NCBI GenBank assembly: GCA_022315425.1
Contig: JAIUPT010000033.1
Span: forward strand, 1,302,001 to 1,366,000
From: Pseudevernia furfuracea
Taxonomy: Eukaryota > Ascomycota > Lecanoromycetes > Lecanorales > Parmeliaceae
Direction of reading: 5' to 3'
Length of the DNA stretch: 64,000 bases
In this document: in pieces, positions 45,281 to 56,687 of the stretch
Numbering within the stretch: position 1 is the stretch's first letter
How the letters are laid out: each line of letters starts with the position of its first letter
Translations under genes and position numbers: made by a program
Notes under the pieces: generated by a model
The model's input: only the letters and a program-made list of their open reading frames with translations
Database searches by the model: none
Told to the model about the DNA's origin: nothing

Positions 45281-48200
45281 TCAAGGCTGTCCGAAGCCTT
45301 TCGAATTCTCAACTGCCTTGTCCAGTGCCTCTCGTAATTTTTCCTCGCTCGTGTACTCTGGTAAGAGAAGCCTACCGAAGCAAGTCAGACTCGTCGGTAG
45401 CCTTGCATCTCCGACCCCATTCTTCTGCAACGTAAATATCAGCTTTCCCACCCCACCCACAGGTAGCCGATCACTCGCCGTCACAAACTCCAACAGCTTT
45501 CGGACCTTTTCCTGCGACCAACTGTGTACTACGGTCCAGAATTGTCGAATTGTTGGATGGAAGAAATCATAACCACCGTCGTACCGGGTCACTCTTTCGA
45601 GGCCAGCGACGGAAATGTCGGGTAGGCCTTCGACAAGAGCTTTGAGACCAGATGGCGTGAATAGTGAAATTGCTTTCGGACGGAAGCACGTGAAGAAGCC
45701 GTACCTGAAAGCGATGAATTGGTTGTGAACGGTTTTATACGTAAGTTGGTGTATGTAGTCGTGGATATATTGATCGCGGTTCTCATTGGTCACCATCGGA
45801 GTATTCTGGGTGGCAGGATCCGCTTGGAGGGAGTCAGGCGACGAGGAGTCCGACATGCACAATTCGTTGTCTAATTCAACAGGGGCTTCCTTGATTTCCC
45901 TGCTTTTCAGGTATGCTAATGCTTCCTCCTCGTTGTTTATCGTCGGCATAGTGTGGTTGGTAAGGTCTGTTGAAAAGGGAATACGTGATTGAGAGTCGGA
46001 CATTAAAGCCTCGGCGTTGGGCTCCGCAGTGGCTCCCTGGAACTGGCTCCCTCTCACGTACCGTAACGCGTCCTCTTCGCCTTCCTCGGCTGCAGTTTTA
46101 TTAATCGTCCTTGGCTTCCTCTTTATCCTTACCACTTTCACCACTTTCTTCGGTTTCCCCTCAACAATCCCTTCCGATTCCTTCTCATCGCCCTGCTCGG
46201 ATTTTTCGTATTGGCCAATAAGACGATCTTCAGTGATGCCAAATTTGTCTATGCTGAAGACATATGACCTCATGAAGACATCTTCAACATCACCGTCCTT
46301 CCAATCGCGGAGAGCCTTCAGGCCTTTCACCAGCTCTGGCCAGCCATCTTCAAGGTCCGAGAGCCTATGGTTGTGTAGGCCTGAGAGCTTTCTGTACATT
46401 ACGAGTGGAAACGTGAATGGAAGGGTAAGACCGTTGTATACTGCCAGTGAGACTAAAATGCCCAGTAACTCGAATTTGTACGGTGGCTCTGGTGAAGAAG
46501 GGTGGAACCATGACATTTGAGTCGTAGGATCTGTGGTGAATACACCTAGAAATAATAGACTTAGCTTGCGTTTACTTGGGGCAGCAAGACCATAAGTCAT
46601 GAATCGTACCATAGTCTGGATTCAAAGCTTCTGCAATAGCCACACGAAAGAACTCCTGCTGTACACCACCGTGATCAATACCCTCTTCTCCCACCATGCG
46701 TACCTTTAATGGTCTCATCAGCTCACGTTTTTGACGTCTGTATATTTCATTCATAGCATCCATGAGAACGTGATCGCGACGTGCTTCGAGCACCAGGTAC
46801 TCAGTTGTTGCAGAATGAAGTCGATCATGAAGTCGAATTGCCCCTCGTCCCGTGGAGCGATCTGGCCAGGTCACCGCATCACACAAACGAGAAGCGGCAA
46901 GGGAATCCCGATAAGCTGTGTACATTGAAGCGTGGTTAATGGATCGAAAATATGCAACCAACGCGGAAGGCGGGAATAGGAAAGGGAAATCTAGCAGATG
47001 TACTTCACGTTTGTCGGCCCACCGAGAGTTCAGCCATACCGTCGGCTCATTCATCACATCGAGCCGTTCCGATAAAAATGGTGTGTGGAATAAGTCCCAG
47101 TCAAAGCGTAATGCGTTGGCATGCTCATCTAGGTTACGGATCTACTTAGTAAACGAGACGGAAGATAAGAAATGTCTTGCTTACGTATATGCAACAACAG
47201 TGCTAGAGCACCGCCGACAGCACTACTCTTTGCCACTTTGGCTTTGCCGTCCCAATCTTTCAAAATCACAGCTCGTAGCCATTCAATGATGATTGGCCAT
47301 TCTTTCGGATGCCAGGTAATCGGCTCAATCTCTGGGTCGATCCACTCTCCATTTTTGACGGATGGTTGACCTTCATTATCGGCAACGCAAATCTTGAGCT
47401 GATCGGCATTGACATAATCTATCACCCGTGAAAACGTAGGCGGGAATTGTTGGCGGTAATTCTCGACGTCCTCTGCAAGAGCCATGGCGCGGGCGAGGTG
47501 ATACCTCATGTCAATCGATCTAGCAAGTCTTGTCGCTAGGCTGAGAGCCATCTCGTTCTCAAAAGCGTGTAGTGTCCGCACCAATTTTCCGATCATCTTC
47601 TGTTCAGCTGGCGAATGATCAGCATCTATGAAGGGCGCTATCTGACCGGAGGCGTGTAGCTTGCGAACAGCAAGCCAGCCCATTGGACTACATTTGGGTA
47701 CAGAGGCCACCAAGGCAGCGAGTATAATCTTGACCACATGGCATGCTTCCAGATCATTAAGAGGACAACCTTGAGAAGCGGGTGGAGGGTTGAACGAGGC
47801 TAGGCCCAGATCTGAAGCTGTCAAGGGACGACGCTTATTGGTAGCCGTAGAGACAGGATAGAGTCTGCCAGCGCTGATCCAGAGGCTTGAAAAGATCTTA
47901 TGTGGATGCATGTCAATGCGGCGTAGCTTCCGAAACAAATCGACCATTGATGCGAAATCATAAGACCATACGACCTTAGCAGCTGCATTGCTGTCGTCGG
48001 AGTGGAGGAAAGACCGCAAAAGAGCGTCGACATTACATAGGATGTATGTAATTGACTGACCGCTATATGCAAGAAAATCTCCATATGAACCGCATCCAGA
48101 AGAATGCTGAGGAAGGTCCGTCCGGCCTAGGAATTTTAACAACCAATGTTGTTCATACAGTTCACTACGACGAACAGCCCTTGCTCCCTTTAATGCGATG

Positions 48201-49375
48201 ATGTTTGCGCTCGTGAAATATGACAGTGATTGGGCTGGCAAATTGGGGGTGGGATCAGACGGTCTTGTAACTGACACGGAAGACTTGCGTAGTGGTGTCG
48301 TCCCTGCTACATCCAGTTCTTCAGATTGGGAATCCGGTTTTGAAAACTTCGGTTGTTGTGTAGCGGCCTTTAGGCATGAATCGTTTGCCTCGATGTTTAC
48401 TGTAACATGCGTTTTTCCTTCATCACGTGAAGTCTCGAAATTCTCCAGATCTTTCTCCAGTTTGGTGTACCCTTGGACCATACCACGGGTAGAAATGACC
48501 TCTAAAGACGTAGTGTCGCTCCCAACAGACGCAACATCAGGTACAGATCCAATCTGTGGTAGATTACATCCAGGCGTGGCTCTGGCAGACTCTGTGTTGG
48601 GAATTAGAGGTCTTCGTGTATCTTTCTCGGCATTCTCTGTTTTGGACTCCAGAATCTTGCTATCTAGATTCGAAGACGCTACCAGCTCCGCTCTTTCATT
48701 CGAAGGAGCCCAAGGTGGATGACTATCTGAAACTTTTGCTCGATGCAGTAGTTTCATGGCAACGGTGTCGAAGAGGTTTTGGGTAAAAGATTTTGGATCT
48801 TTATCGTTGCGAACATGGCCATAAATTTTGGGCTCCTCATAACTCCCAGCCCTCGATGTTTCAGGTTTCAGCCCGAGGGTCTTTTTATGCCCATTCGCAA
48901 TGTGGACCTTGATTTTCCGCCCCTGAAATGGTGTGAATCCGACGCCATCAGCTGATTGGGATGGTGAAGTAGCATGGCTGGATCTTGGACTTGCAAGCAA
49001 ACTTCCCCTATTCTCCGGCTTCTTGCCAGCCGGTTTGACTTCTTTGGCGGGTGACTGCTGTCCCGGGTCAATATTGACCGATTGGTGCGGACAGAGGCCT
49101 CTCTCCGGATGATCTTGTGAGGCAAGGAAAGTGGCTAAGGTCCGCGCACTGAGAAGTGTGTATGGGCGGAATGGGCCTTTGGCTACCCTTTTCTGGCGGC
49201 TGAGACATGTGGGGGTCTCACAACGAGGATTTTTGCATCCGTAGAGGATCTGTCGGTTGTATCTGACTTCCATGTCAGCTCTGAGTCCGTCAGGCATAAG
49301 ATTGCGATGATTCTTACGCACCTGTCTAATAAATGCTGAAAGGCGCGGCGCCTCTCGAGTGATCTGCTTGGCCAT
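45281..49375 (-). CDS. HECT-type E3 ubiquitin ligase with N-terminal Cys-rich AZUL-like finger
   Basis: Three exons, 47185-49375, 46610-47128 and 45281-46545, give 1324 aa. Introns are 47129-47184 (GTAAGC...CCTAG, with a TACTAAG branch site) and 46546-46609 (GTACGA...TCTAG). The C-terminal 350 residues are a HECT domain: VRMVGEEGIDHGGVQQEFFR, GVFTTDPTTQMSWF, KFELLGILVSLAVYNGLTLP. The catalytic cysteine is Cys1292 in LPTSLTCFGRLLLPEY. Residues 40-95 hold a Cys-rich finger (CKNPRCETPTCLSRQKR and CPHQ) like the AZUL finger of UBE3A. Residues 100-400 are disordered. The closest types are UBE3A and yeast Hul4. It accepts ubiquitin from an E2 and passes it to substrates. The start at 49375 is the first ATG of this frame. 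Confidence 0.88.
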
Positions 49376-50515
49376 ATTGTGGCGGGATCATGCAGACTGA
49401 TGGAGTTCCTGACTAAGACTTCACTCGTGCCGTTCTCAGATTCTCGAGGAAGAGTAAGTAGATGCGATACAGGTCCATCGGGGGACAGCAACTGCGCGGA
49501 AGGTCCAGTCATGGTATTTGATACTTTGAATTTGTTTGACCAGTTCGCGTTGCTCAAGAAGTAAGTCAGCTTCAGTAACCTAAAGTAGGTAGTGGCGAGT
49601 TTACAGTGTAAGGCTGAACTCTGGGGTAAATCTTATCTCCCTCTACGAGTAAAGTACCTTAGTCACGGAGGGATTTTTAAAGTCCTTTAACTATGCGTCT
49701 TGGCGAGAGTCGAGAATTATTGTGTCGGGACTCGGGACTCGGGACTCGGCCGTAGCGGGCGACTACCTTACATGCACAAGTCACAATAAAAAGGGTTAGG
49801 GGTGCCTCGGGTATTCTTTCCGGAGCCATTTGCTGATGCTCCACAGTCACAGTGGTGCCTACCTTACCTTACTCGTACATACCCCACGTGCATCGTAATC
49901 TACTGTAGAGTAGAGTAGAGTAGCTGTGCAATTAATTACCTCACAACAACATGTTACCTTACCTTATAATAGTTACGCGAGACAGCCTGACACACCCTTT
50001 CATTATTATAGGGCCGCCGTCTCATTTTCGGCCTGAGATTCTAGCCTCTCCCCTCTCCCCTCTCACCCCCCTCTCACCCCCCTCCCTGGCGAAATTCGCG
50101 CCTTCTTCAGAGAGAACATTGGTGCTGGAGCAGGTGCTGGAGCAGGTGCTGGAGCAAATGAACAAGTGAAAGCAGATGCTGTTTGAAACTTTAGCTACAC
50201 ATCACGACGCTTTAGATCATTCATCAGTCCTCCCCTTTCTCCCCATTTTCTCTCTTCACACACATCGAACCCCGCCCCCCACCACCCTCCCTCTTTTCCC
50301 CACCCAAAAACACCATTCGTAATCACATCACCACGTAAAAGAATGTTAAAACCAATTCAAAGTATAGATATCGCGACTAGATGCGCCATATTGAATCATC
50401 GAAACATAAAACGTAATTTTCACCTCGCCGCCACTTCCTCTATGCGTAGGCAAGCAAGCAAGGCCCTCTTGAAGCCTACCTCACAGAGCTAGAAACTCGT
50501 TGCCTACAGCCTCAT
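49376..50515. other. Intergenic, 1.1 kb, simple repeats
   Basis: No gene is supported. It contains a GGACTCG triple repeat near 49728-49748, a TAGAG run near 49907-49922, pyrimidine-rich DNA near 50040-50095, and a GGTGCTGGAGCA-type 12-bp repeat (three copies) at about 50120-50157. The last part is 3' UTR of the wall-protein gene. Confidence 0.6.
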
Positions 50516-52699
50516 CTACACGAGGTATGCAGCGAGACCGAGCAGAGCCACAAGGCTGACGCTGGAAGCCCCCACCTTGTTAGCGGCACCCTTGAAGGCC
50601 GTTGGCGTCGTCGTCCCCGCTGTAGAGGTGAGGGAGGTAGATACAGATCGAGAGGTGGTGCCGGCTGAAGTAGTACTACCACGCAGGGTGGTGCTGTTGG
50701 AGACTGGGATCGAGGAGAGCACAGAGGAAGCAACCCTGGTCGAAGATGTCGCCACGACGACTGGGACCGAGGAAACAACCCTGGTCGACGAGACAAGGAT
50801 TGGGACCGAGGAGAGAGCAGAGGAAGCAACCCTGGTCGAGGATGTTGCCACGACGACTGGGACCGAGGAAACAACCCTGGTCGACGAGACAAGGATTGGG
50901 ACCGAGGAGAGCACAGAGGAAGCAACCCTGGTCGAGGATGTCGCCACGACGACTGGGACCGAGGAAACAACCCTGGTCGACGAGACAAGGATTGGGACCG
51001 AGGAGAGAGCAGAGGAAGCAACCCTGGTCGAGGATGTTGCTACGACCACTGGAACCGAGGAAACAACTCGGGTTGAGGAGACAATGACTGGGGAGGAGAC
51101 AACGACGGGGACCGAGGAGAGAATCGAGGAAGCAACCTTGGTCGAAGATATTGTCACGACCACTGGGACTGAGGAAATGACCGAGGAAACAACTCGGGTT
51201 GAGGAGACAACGACAGGGACAGAGGAAGCAACCTTAGTGGAGGATATGATAACTGGGACTGAGGATATGATCGAGGAGACAATCTTGGTCGAGGAGACAA
51301 CGACAGGGACAGAGGAAGCAACCTTAGTGGAGGATATGATAACTGGGACTGAGGATATGATCGAGGAGACAATCTTGGTCGAGGAGACAACGACTGGGAC
51401 CGAGGAAACGACCGAGGAAACAACCTTGGTTGAGGAGACGACCACTGGGATCGAAGAAACCACCTTAGTGGAAGAAACGATGACTGGGACCGACGAAACA
51501 ATCGAGGAAGCAACTTTGGTTAAGGTGACGACCACTGGGATCGAAGAAACCACCTTGGTGGAAGAGACGATGACTGGGACTGAGGAAACAATCGAGGAAA
51601 CAACTTTGGTTGAGGAGACAACGACTGGGACCGAGGACAATTTGGTGGACGAGACAATGACTGGGACCGAAGATACCACCTTTGTGGAAGAAATGATGAC
51701 TGGGACCGAGGACAATTTGGTGGACGAGACAATGACTGGGACCGAAGATACCACCTTTGTGGAAGAAACGATGACTGGGACCGAGGACAATTTGGTGGAC
51801 GAGACAATGACTGGGACCGAAGAAACCACCTTAGTGGAAGAAACGATGACTGTGACCGACGAAACAATCGAGGAAGCAACTTTGGTTGAGGAGACAACGA
51901 CTGGGACCGAGGACAATTTGGTGGAGGAGACAACGACTGGGACCGAGGAAACTTTGGTCGAGGAAACAGCGATTAGGGTGGTGTTGGTTACAATTTTGGT
52001 TGAGGAGATGCTGACTAGGGGGGTGCTCGTTGTAACCCTGGTGGAGGAGACGACGACCGGGGTGGATGAAACTTTGGTCGAGGAGACGGCAATTAAGGTG
52101 GTGTTTGCTACAATTTTGGTTGAGGAGATGCTGACTAGCGGAGTGCTCGTTGTAACTCTGGTGGAGGAGAAGGCGACTGGGGCAGAGGAAACCTTGGTCG
52201 AGGAGACGGCGACTGGGGCGGATGAAACCTTGGTCGATGAGACAGCAACTGGGGTGGAGCTGGTTGTAACGAGGGGATGCGTCAAGGTGCAAGGGCAGCT
52301 GGATTAAGATATCAAAGGTGAGTATTGCCTATCTGAGGGGGTATATGGAGCCCTGAAACATGTTTCGAGAGTAAAGCAATATGAAGTGGGGAAGTACATA
52401 CTCGGTGATTGTCAAAGTTGTGGCCTGCAAGGGGAACTTGTTAGTCAATGTCAAAACAGATGGACCGGTTACTGCAATAATACGAAGCGTGCTTAGCCTA
52501 CCTCAGTAACAGTGATGATTCTGCCGTTGATATACAGGGAGGTCGCTGATGAACAATAAGTGGTCAAAGTGCTGACAACCTGGGTGATATAAGAGGTGGC
52601 ATATTGTCCAGCGAACACGCTAGTGGCAGCGGTGACATTAGTGGCAGCAGACACACTGGCGGCAAGGGCGATGGGAGCAGTAATAAGTGAGTAACGCAT
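50516..52699 (-). CDS. GPI-anchored Ser/Thr/Val-repeat cell-wall protein (667 aa)
   Basis: Three exons on the minus strand, 52502-52699, 52402-52424 (only 23 nt) and 50516-52298. Joined, they give the motif TVTEATTLTITDCPCTLTH, a hallmark of fungal wall glycoproteins, so the microexon is well supported. Residues 1-19 are a signal peptide (MRYSLITAPIALAASVSAA). From residue 75 the protein is a tandem series of 12-13-residue units of the type SSVPVIVSSTKV, heavily hydroxylated and a likely O-mannosylation target. It then has 32-residue units ending near residue 610. The C-terminus (GASSVSLVALLGLAAYLV) is a GPI attachment signal. It should sit at the plasma membrane or be transferred to wall glucan. 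The repeat encodes an antisense open frame with no independent support. Confidence 0.85.
50706..51085. repeat. 96-bp tandem repeat inside the wall-protein gene
   Basis: Units start at 50706, 50802, 50898 and 50994. The first three are nearly identical over 96 bp and the fourth diverges after about 50 bp. The period is 32 codons, so copy-number change keeps the reading frame. Near identity between copies implies recent expansion or ongoing homogenisation. Confidence 0.85.
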
Positions 52700-54594
52700 T
52701 TTTGATGGTTGATGTGGACCGAATATGACCTTTTGGTGTAGTAGTTGTAGTTTTGCTGGGATAGAAGGCGTTGTTGTTATTATGATGGGGAAGGTATTAC
52801 TTGTAATAAGTAAACGAGTGTAATCGGTGAAAACCGGTGCGTTTGTGACAAGAAGATAGATGGAGTGGAGGGCAGGGAGTTCTTATGGGCTTAAGAATCT
52901 GGCGCCGACGTGATCAGGTACGCGATCACGCAAGTCCCCTTCACACCCTCTTGTGTTTGTTAGCTCCATGTTCGGCACTTTTGCTGTCTAGACTCTGAGG
53001 TAGACTGTAGGGGCTATTATTAATATCAGGTAGGCGTGGTGATGGTCACTGGTGGTCGAAGGTGGTGGTGATTGGAGGTGGTGGTGGGCTTTTCAATTTT
53101 CACGCTGCTGGAGGCTTGCCTAAGGGAAGGAGGCTAACCTAAATAAGGATGCTTTGTCGGCCCTCTTTGGTTGATCTGGTTGATCTGCGATTATCATTTT
53201 TCGACCAATCGTGCCGCGGAAGGGTTAGGCTTGCCAATTTTGGCATCAGTACCTTGCAGTAGCGTTAAAACCTACCCTAAGGAGTCAAGGACCCCGGATG
53301 AATTTGAAAGGAAGAGTAGAACGACAAGCCACCTCTCTTAGCCTCCTATCAAAAAGCAGCAATTTTGGTTTTGGTTTCTTTTCTTTTGATGGCTTGCAGC
53401 AGTGAAAACTAAATGATCCACACACACATACCTCCATTGAATTTGAATTTGAAAGGTAGTATTTGTTCATGTCCAAGCCCTTCCGTTGGACGCACAAAAC
53501 GGCGACCTACTTCACCTTTAGGAGCCGTAGCGTTCAGCAGGGCGTGGGCTGTAATCATGGAACTATTCCATAGAAAAATATGTGCTGGTTGCGCAGGGTT
53601 AAGCATTGATGGAGAGCTTGCCGAGGAACGTAGATTTGACGGAGCAGTACTGATATTTATCTCTTCAAGGGAGACACCCTAAACCCCCTCCAACCCCCCG
53701 GAGGCTCTCCGGGGACTCATGCCGGAGAGGCTGTCGAAGCAAGCTCGAAGTGTCATCTTTAGCCCTCGGAGAAGCCCTGAAGAGCCCCCGAAGACCTGGA
53801 GGGTTCACCAGTTGGAGAAATTCAGGTCATCATGTACGAAAATATATGATTGATTCTCAAAGGGACGCACCCCTGGAACCCCCTCCTTCCGGGGGCCCTT
53901 CGTGAGCTTCCCATATAGCAGGCTCACTCATTGACGTGCTCAGTCATGAGATCGTATCGCTTGCTGCCATTGTAGCTGGCTTACTTCATGTCATAACGTG
54001 CTTTCAGCGGCAGCCGTTATCATGCTTGGTGTGGCTGTTATGACTCGCAGGGCAAACACCGGTCTGGATGTTATTGTCAGTGCCACGCCGGGCCAACATC
54101 GTGTCAATGGTTTGTTACGACTCGAGGGTGAGATGCCAAGAAGAATAGCTGCTGTAATGTCATGGGCGGGAGGTAAGGTATTCGCAGTGAACGAAACAAT
54201 AGCCATAAAGAGGTCCACGTGCAGTGAAGAGGTAGTGCCAAGCGACGCTAGTTGTAAGGAGGCGAGGGAGGGTAGAAGTAAGGATGCCAAGGCGCTAGTG
54301 GAGGCTGGCCTTGGCACACCGTATCGGGGTACGTATCCGATGTCTTGGCATCCGAGGCATGGTCACAGTTTCGTGCTCTCTCACTTTACACATCCTTATT
54401 TCGAAGGATATTATTTTTGAGTCAGTGCAATCCTTTTTTTCAACTGCTCAGAACTAACTATCTTGCATTGTTCTGCTTGACGAAATCTACTACCTTACCA
54501 CAAGGAGCACCGCCAGAGTACCAAGACATTCTCTGACTCATTTTCGGATCTTCATACACAAACAACTGCCCGAAAAACCCGCTGTACAACGACT
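52700..54594. other. Intergenic, 1.9 kb, uncalled frames
   Basis: No gene is convincingly supported. The longest frames, 53998-54420 (+) and 53991-54317 (-), overlap each other and show no family. A GC-rich hairpin-like stretch (CCGGAGG...CTCCGGGG...GCCGGAG) lies near 53695-53730, and a second CCCCTCC...GGGGG stretch lies near 53880-53900. The left 300 bp include the wall-protein promoter; the right end includes the REI1 promoter. Confidence 0.5.
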
Positions 54595-56366
54595 ATGGCT
54601 ACTATTATGGCAAGCCGGCCAACGCCCAGTGGTGCTCAACCGACAACAGTCTCGAACACCGCTCAATCTCACCCTTACACTTGCAACACTTGCCAGGTGG
54701 CGTTTAGAAACAGTGATCTGCAGCGCGGGCATATGCGTAACGATTGGCAGTAAGTCACACCACGAAAGCCTGCCATGAGATTTACTGACATAGCATAAGC
54801 CGATATAATCTCAAGCGCCGAGTCGCCTCCTTACCTCCCCTCTCTTCTGAAGTTTTCGCCGAGAAGGTCCTTAATGCGCAAGCATCGTCTTCTGCTGTGG
54901 CTGCTAAAGCGTCCTTTGAGAAAATATGTACGGCTTGCCAGAAGACGTATTACAGCGAAAACGCTTATCAAAATCACCTTGGTAGTCAGAAGCACCGACT
55001 TCGCTCGGCAGTACTGGCCAAAGATGCTAAAACAGCAGTCGACGATGAAACTGCGTCAGTGATGAGCTCTACAATCTCCTTGGGTGAACCCATAAACACA
55101 GCACCAGCAGATGACATAACCGAACCACCCGCGGAATCTATCGATCCAGAGGCTGAGGCTGAGTTCTCAAAAGTTGTTGATGGGATCAAAGAGACAAGCA
55201 TCACCGAGAGCGAGCCTGTCTCACGTCGCCCCTCAAGACCACACCACTCGTCTAATGAAGAGCGAACAGAGCATCCGTTATCACCACAGAAATACGTGGA
55301 TAGCGCTACAGCATCCACCACCGAAGCAGCATCGCCTGCGTCTGCCGTTCCTCTGAATCGTTGCTTATTCTGCAATTATGACTCGCCGAATCTCAAGCTC
55401 AGTGTGATGCATATGAGCAAATACCATGGCATGTTCATTCCGGAGCAAAATTACTTAATCGATCTCGAGGGCCTCATTACTTGGTTGCATGGCAAGATCT
55501 TCGAACTCCATGAGTGTTTATACTGCCATAAGTTCAAAGGATCTGCGGAAGGAATCCAGACTCACATGAGGGACAAGGGACATTGTATGATAGCGTTCGA
55601 GTCCGAGGAAGATATGATTGAAGTAGGGCAATACTATGACTTCAGAAGTACATACTCGGATCAAGAAGACAGTGATGAAGATATGGACGACGTCAGTGAA
55701 GAACCTCATGGTGGTGTCAAGGTTGACCCTCGGAAAGTCCTCAAGACAGTCATCAGTGATGCCAACGGAGACCAGGAGATGGAGGATGGCGCGGAGAATG
55801 GAGAAGGCTGGGAGACAGATAGCTCGGCATCATCATTGGACTCAGCAGATCTCACTGCTGTACCAATAGAAGATCACCAGCACGCTTACGAGCGGTTACC
55901 CATGCACCGGCATCATAGCCACAATGATCCAAGGCCCCATCGTGCGATCGATGGCTTTCATTCACACGCGCACTCTCACCATGCAGCCTTCCATTCCGAC
56001 TATGAGCTTCACCTACCTTCTGGCCGTACTGCCGGTCATCGCTCCCTATCCCGGTACTATCGTCAAAATCTACATAACCACCCTACACCAAGCGAGCAAG
56101 CTGAGCAGCGTATGCTCGAGGGTGCTGCGTCAGGCCCGGATCAGGATCAACAGATGGCTGAAGGAAGCGCCAGAGGCAGGCAGGTCATCACCAGAGCCAA
56201 TGGTGGTGAAGGCATGCTCGGGGTGACTGATGCAAAGAAGAAAGAGGTGCAGGCCGTCGAGAAGAGAGACACAAAGCGTGCGCAGAGAGCACAAAAGCAA
56301 TATCAGTGGGGTATCGACAAGAGAGGGAATAGTCAAAAGCACTTTCGGGACCCACTGTTACAGTGA
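54595..56366 (+). CDS. REI1: Ribosome biogenesis zinc-finger protein Rei1 (ZNF622 family)
   Basis: Two exons, 54595-54749 and 54800-56366, give 573 aa. The 50-bp intron (GTAAGT...CATAAG) restores the family signature HMRNDWHRYNLKRRVASLPP. Four C2H2-type fingers are visible: CNTCQVAFRNSDLQRGH near residue 30, CTACQKTYYSENAYQNH near 110, CLFCNYDSPNLKLSVMHMSK near 255, and CLYCHKFKGSAEGIQTHMRD near 305. An acidic region and a His-rich stretch (AIDGFHSHAHSHHAAFHSDY) follow, then a basic C-terminus (KRAQRAQKQYQWGIDKRGNS). In yeast Rei1 acts on cytoplasmic pre-60S particles, releasing Arx1/Alb1 and probing the exit tunnel with its C-terminus. An ATG at 54607 is an alternative start. Confidence 0.93.
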
Positions 56367-56687
56367 AGGAACTACTGTTGCTTGCTGTTCACGGCACCCA
56401 GCTTGTGAATGATGCCTCTGTTACAGCTTTGTGGCCAGACCTAGACAATTAGCTTCTACCACATTATAACAGACAAAGTGTAGAATGTTAACTCTGAAAC
56501 CTAAGACCTGCATAGTGAGTGCACTTACATTACTATACATGTATTGTTGATTCTGCGGTCTGTCAATGAAAAGCTAGATGTAAATTTCACGTGACCTCGT
56601 GGTTAGCTTTAAACGCGCTCTGAACACCCCCCAGGACCTCGCTCCGGAGTTCTAGGGACAGCATGTTGGTCCTCACCTTCCGCTACC
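56367..56687. other. Intergenic, 321 bp
   Basis: This lies between REI1 and APC2, both plus strand. It must hold the REI1 3' UTR and the APC2 promoter. No notable motif is seen. Confidence 0.5.

Noticed and set aside
49183..49557. Alternative N-terminal frame upstream of the HECT ligase (MTGPSAQLLSPDG)
   Set aside because: It overlaps the ligase start in another frame and no splice pair joins it cleanly. The 49375 start gives the Cys-rich finger directly.
53991..54420. Overlapping opposite frames (108 and 140 codons) in the spacer before REI1
   Set aside because: Neither has homology I recognise, and each could be the shadow of the other.
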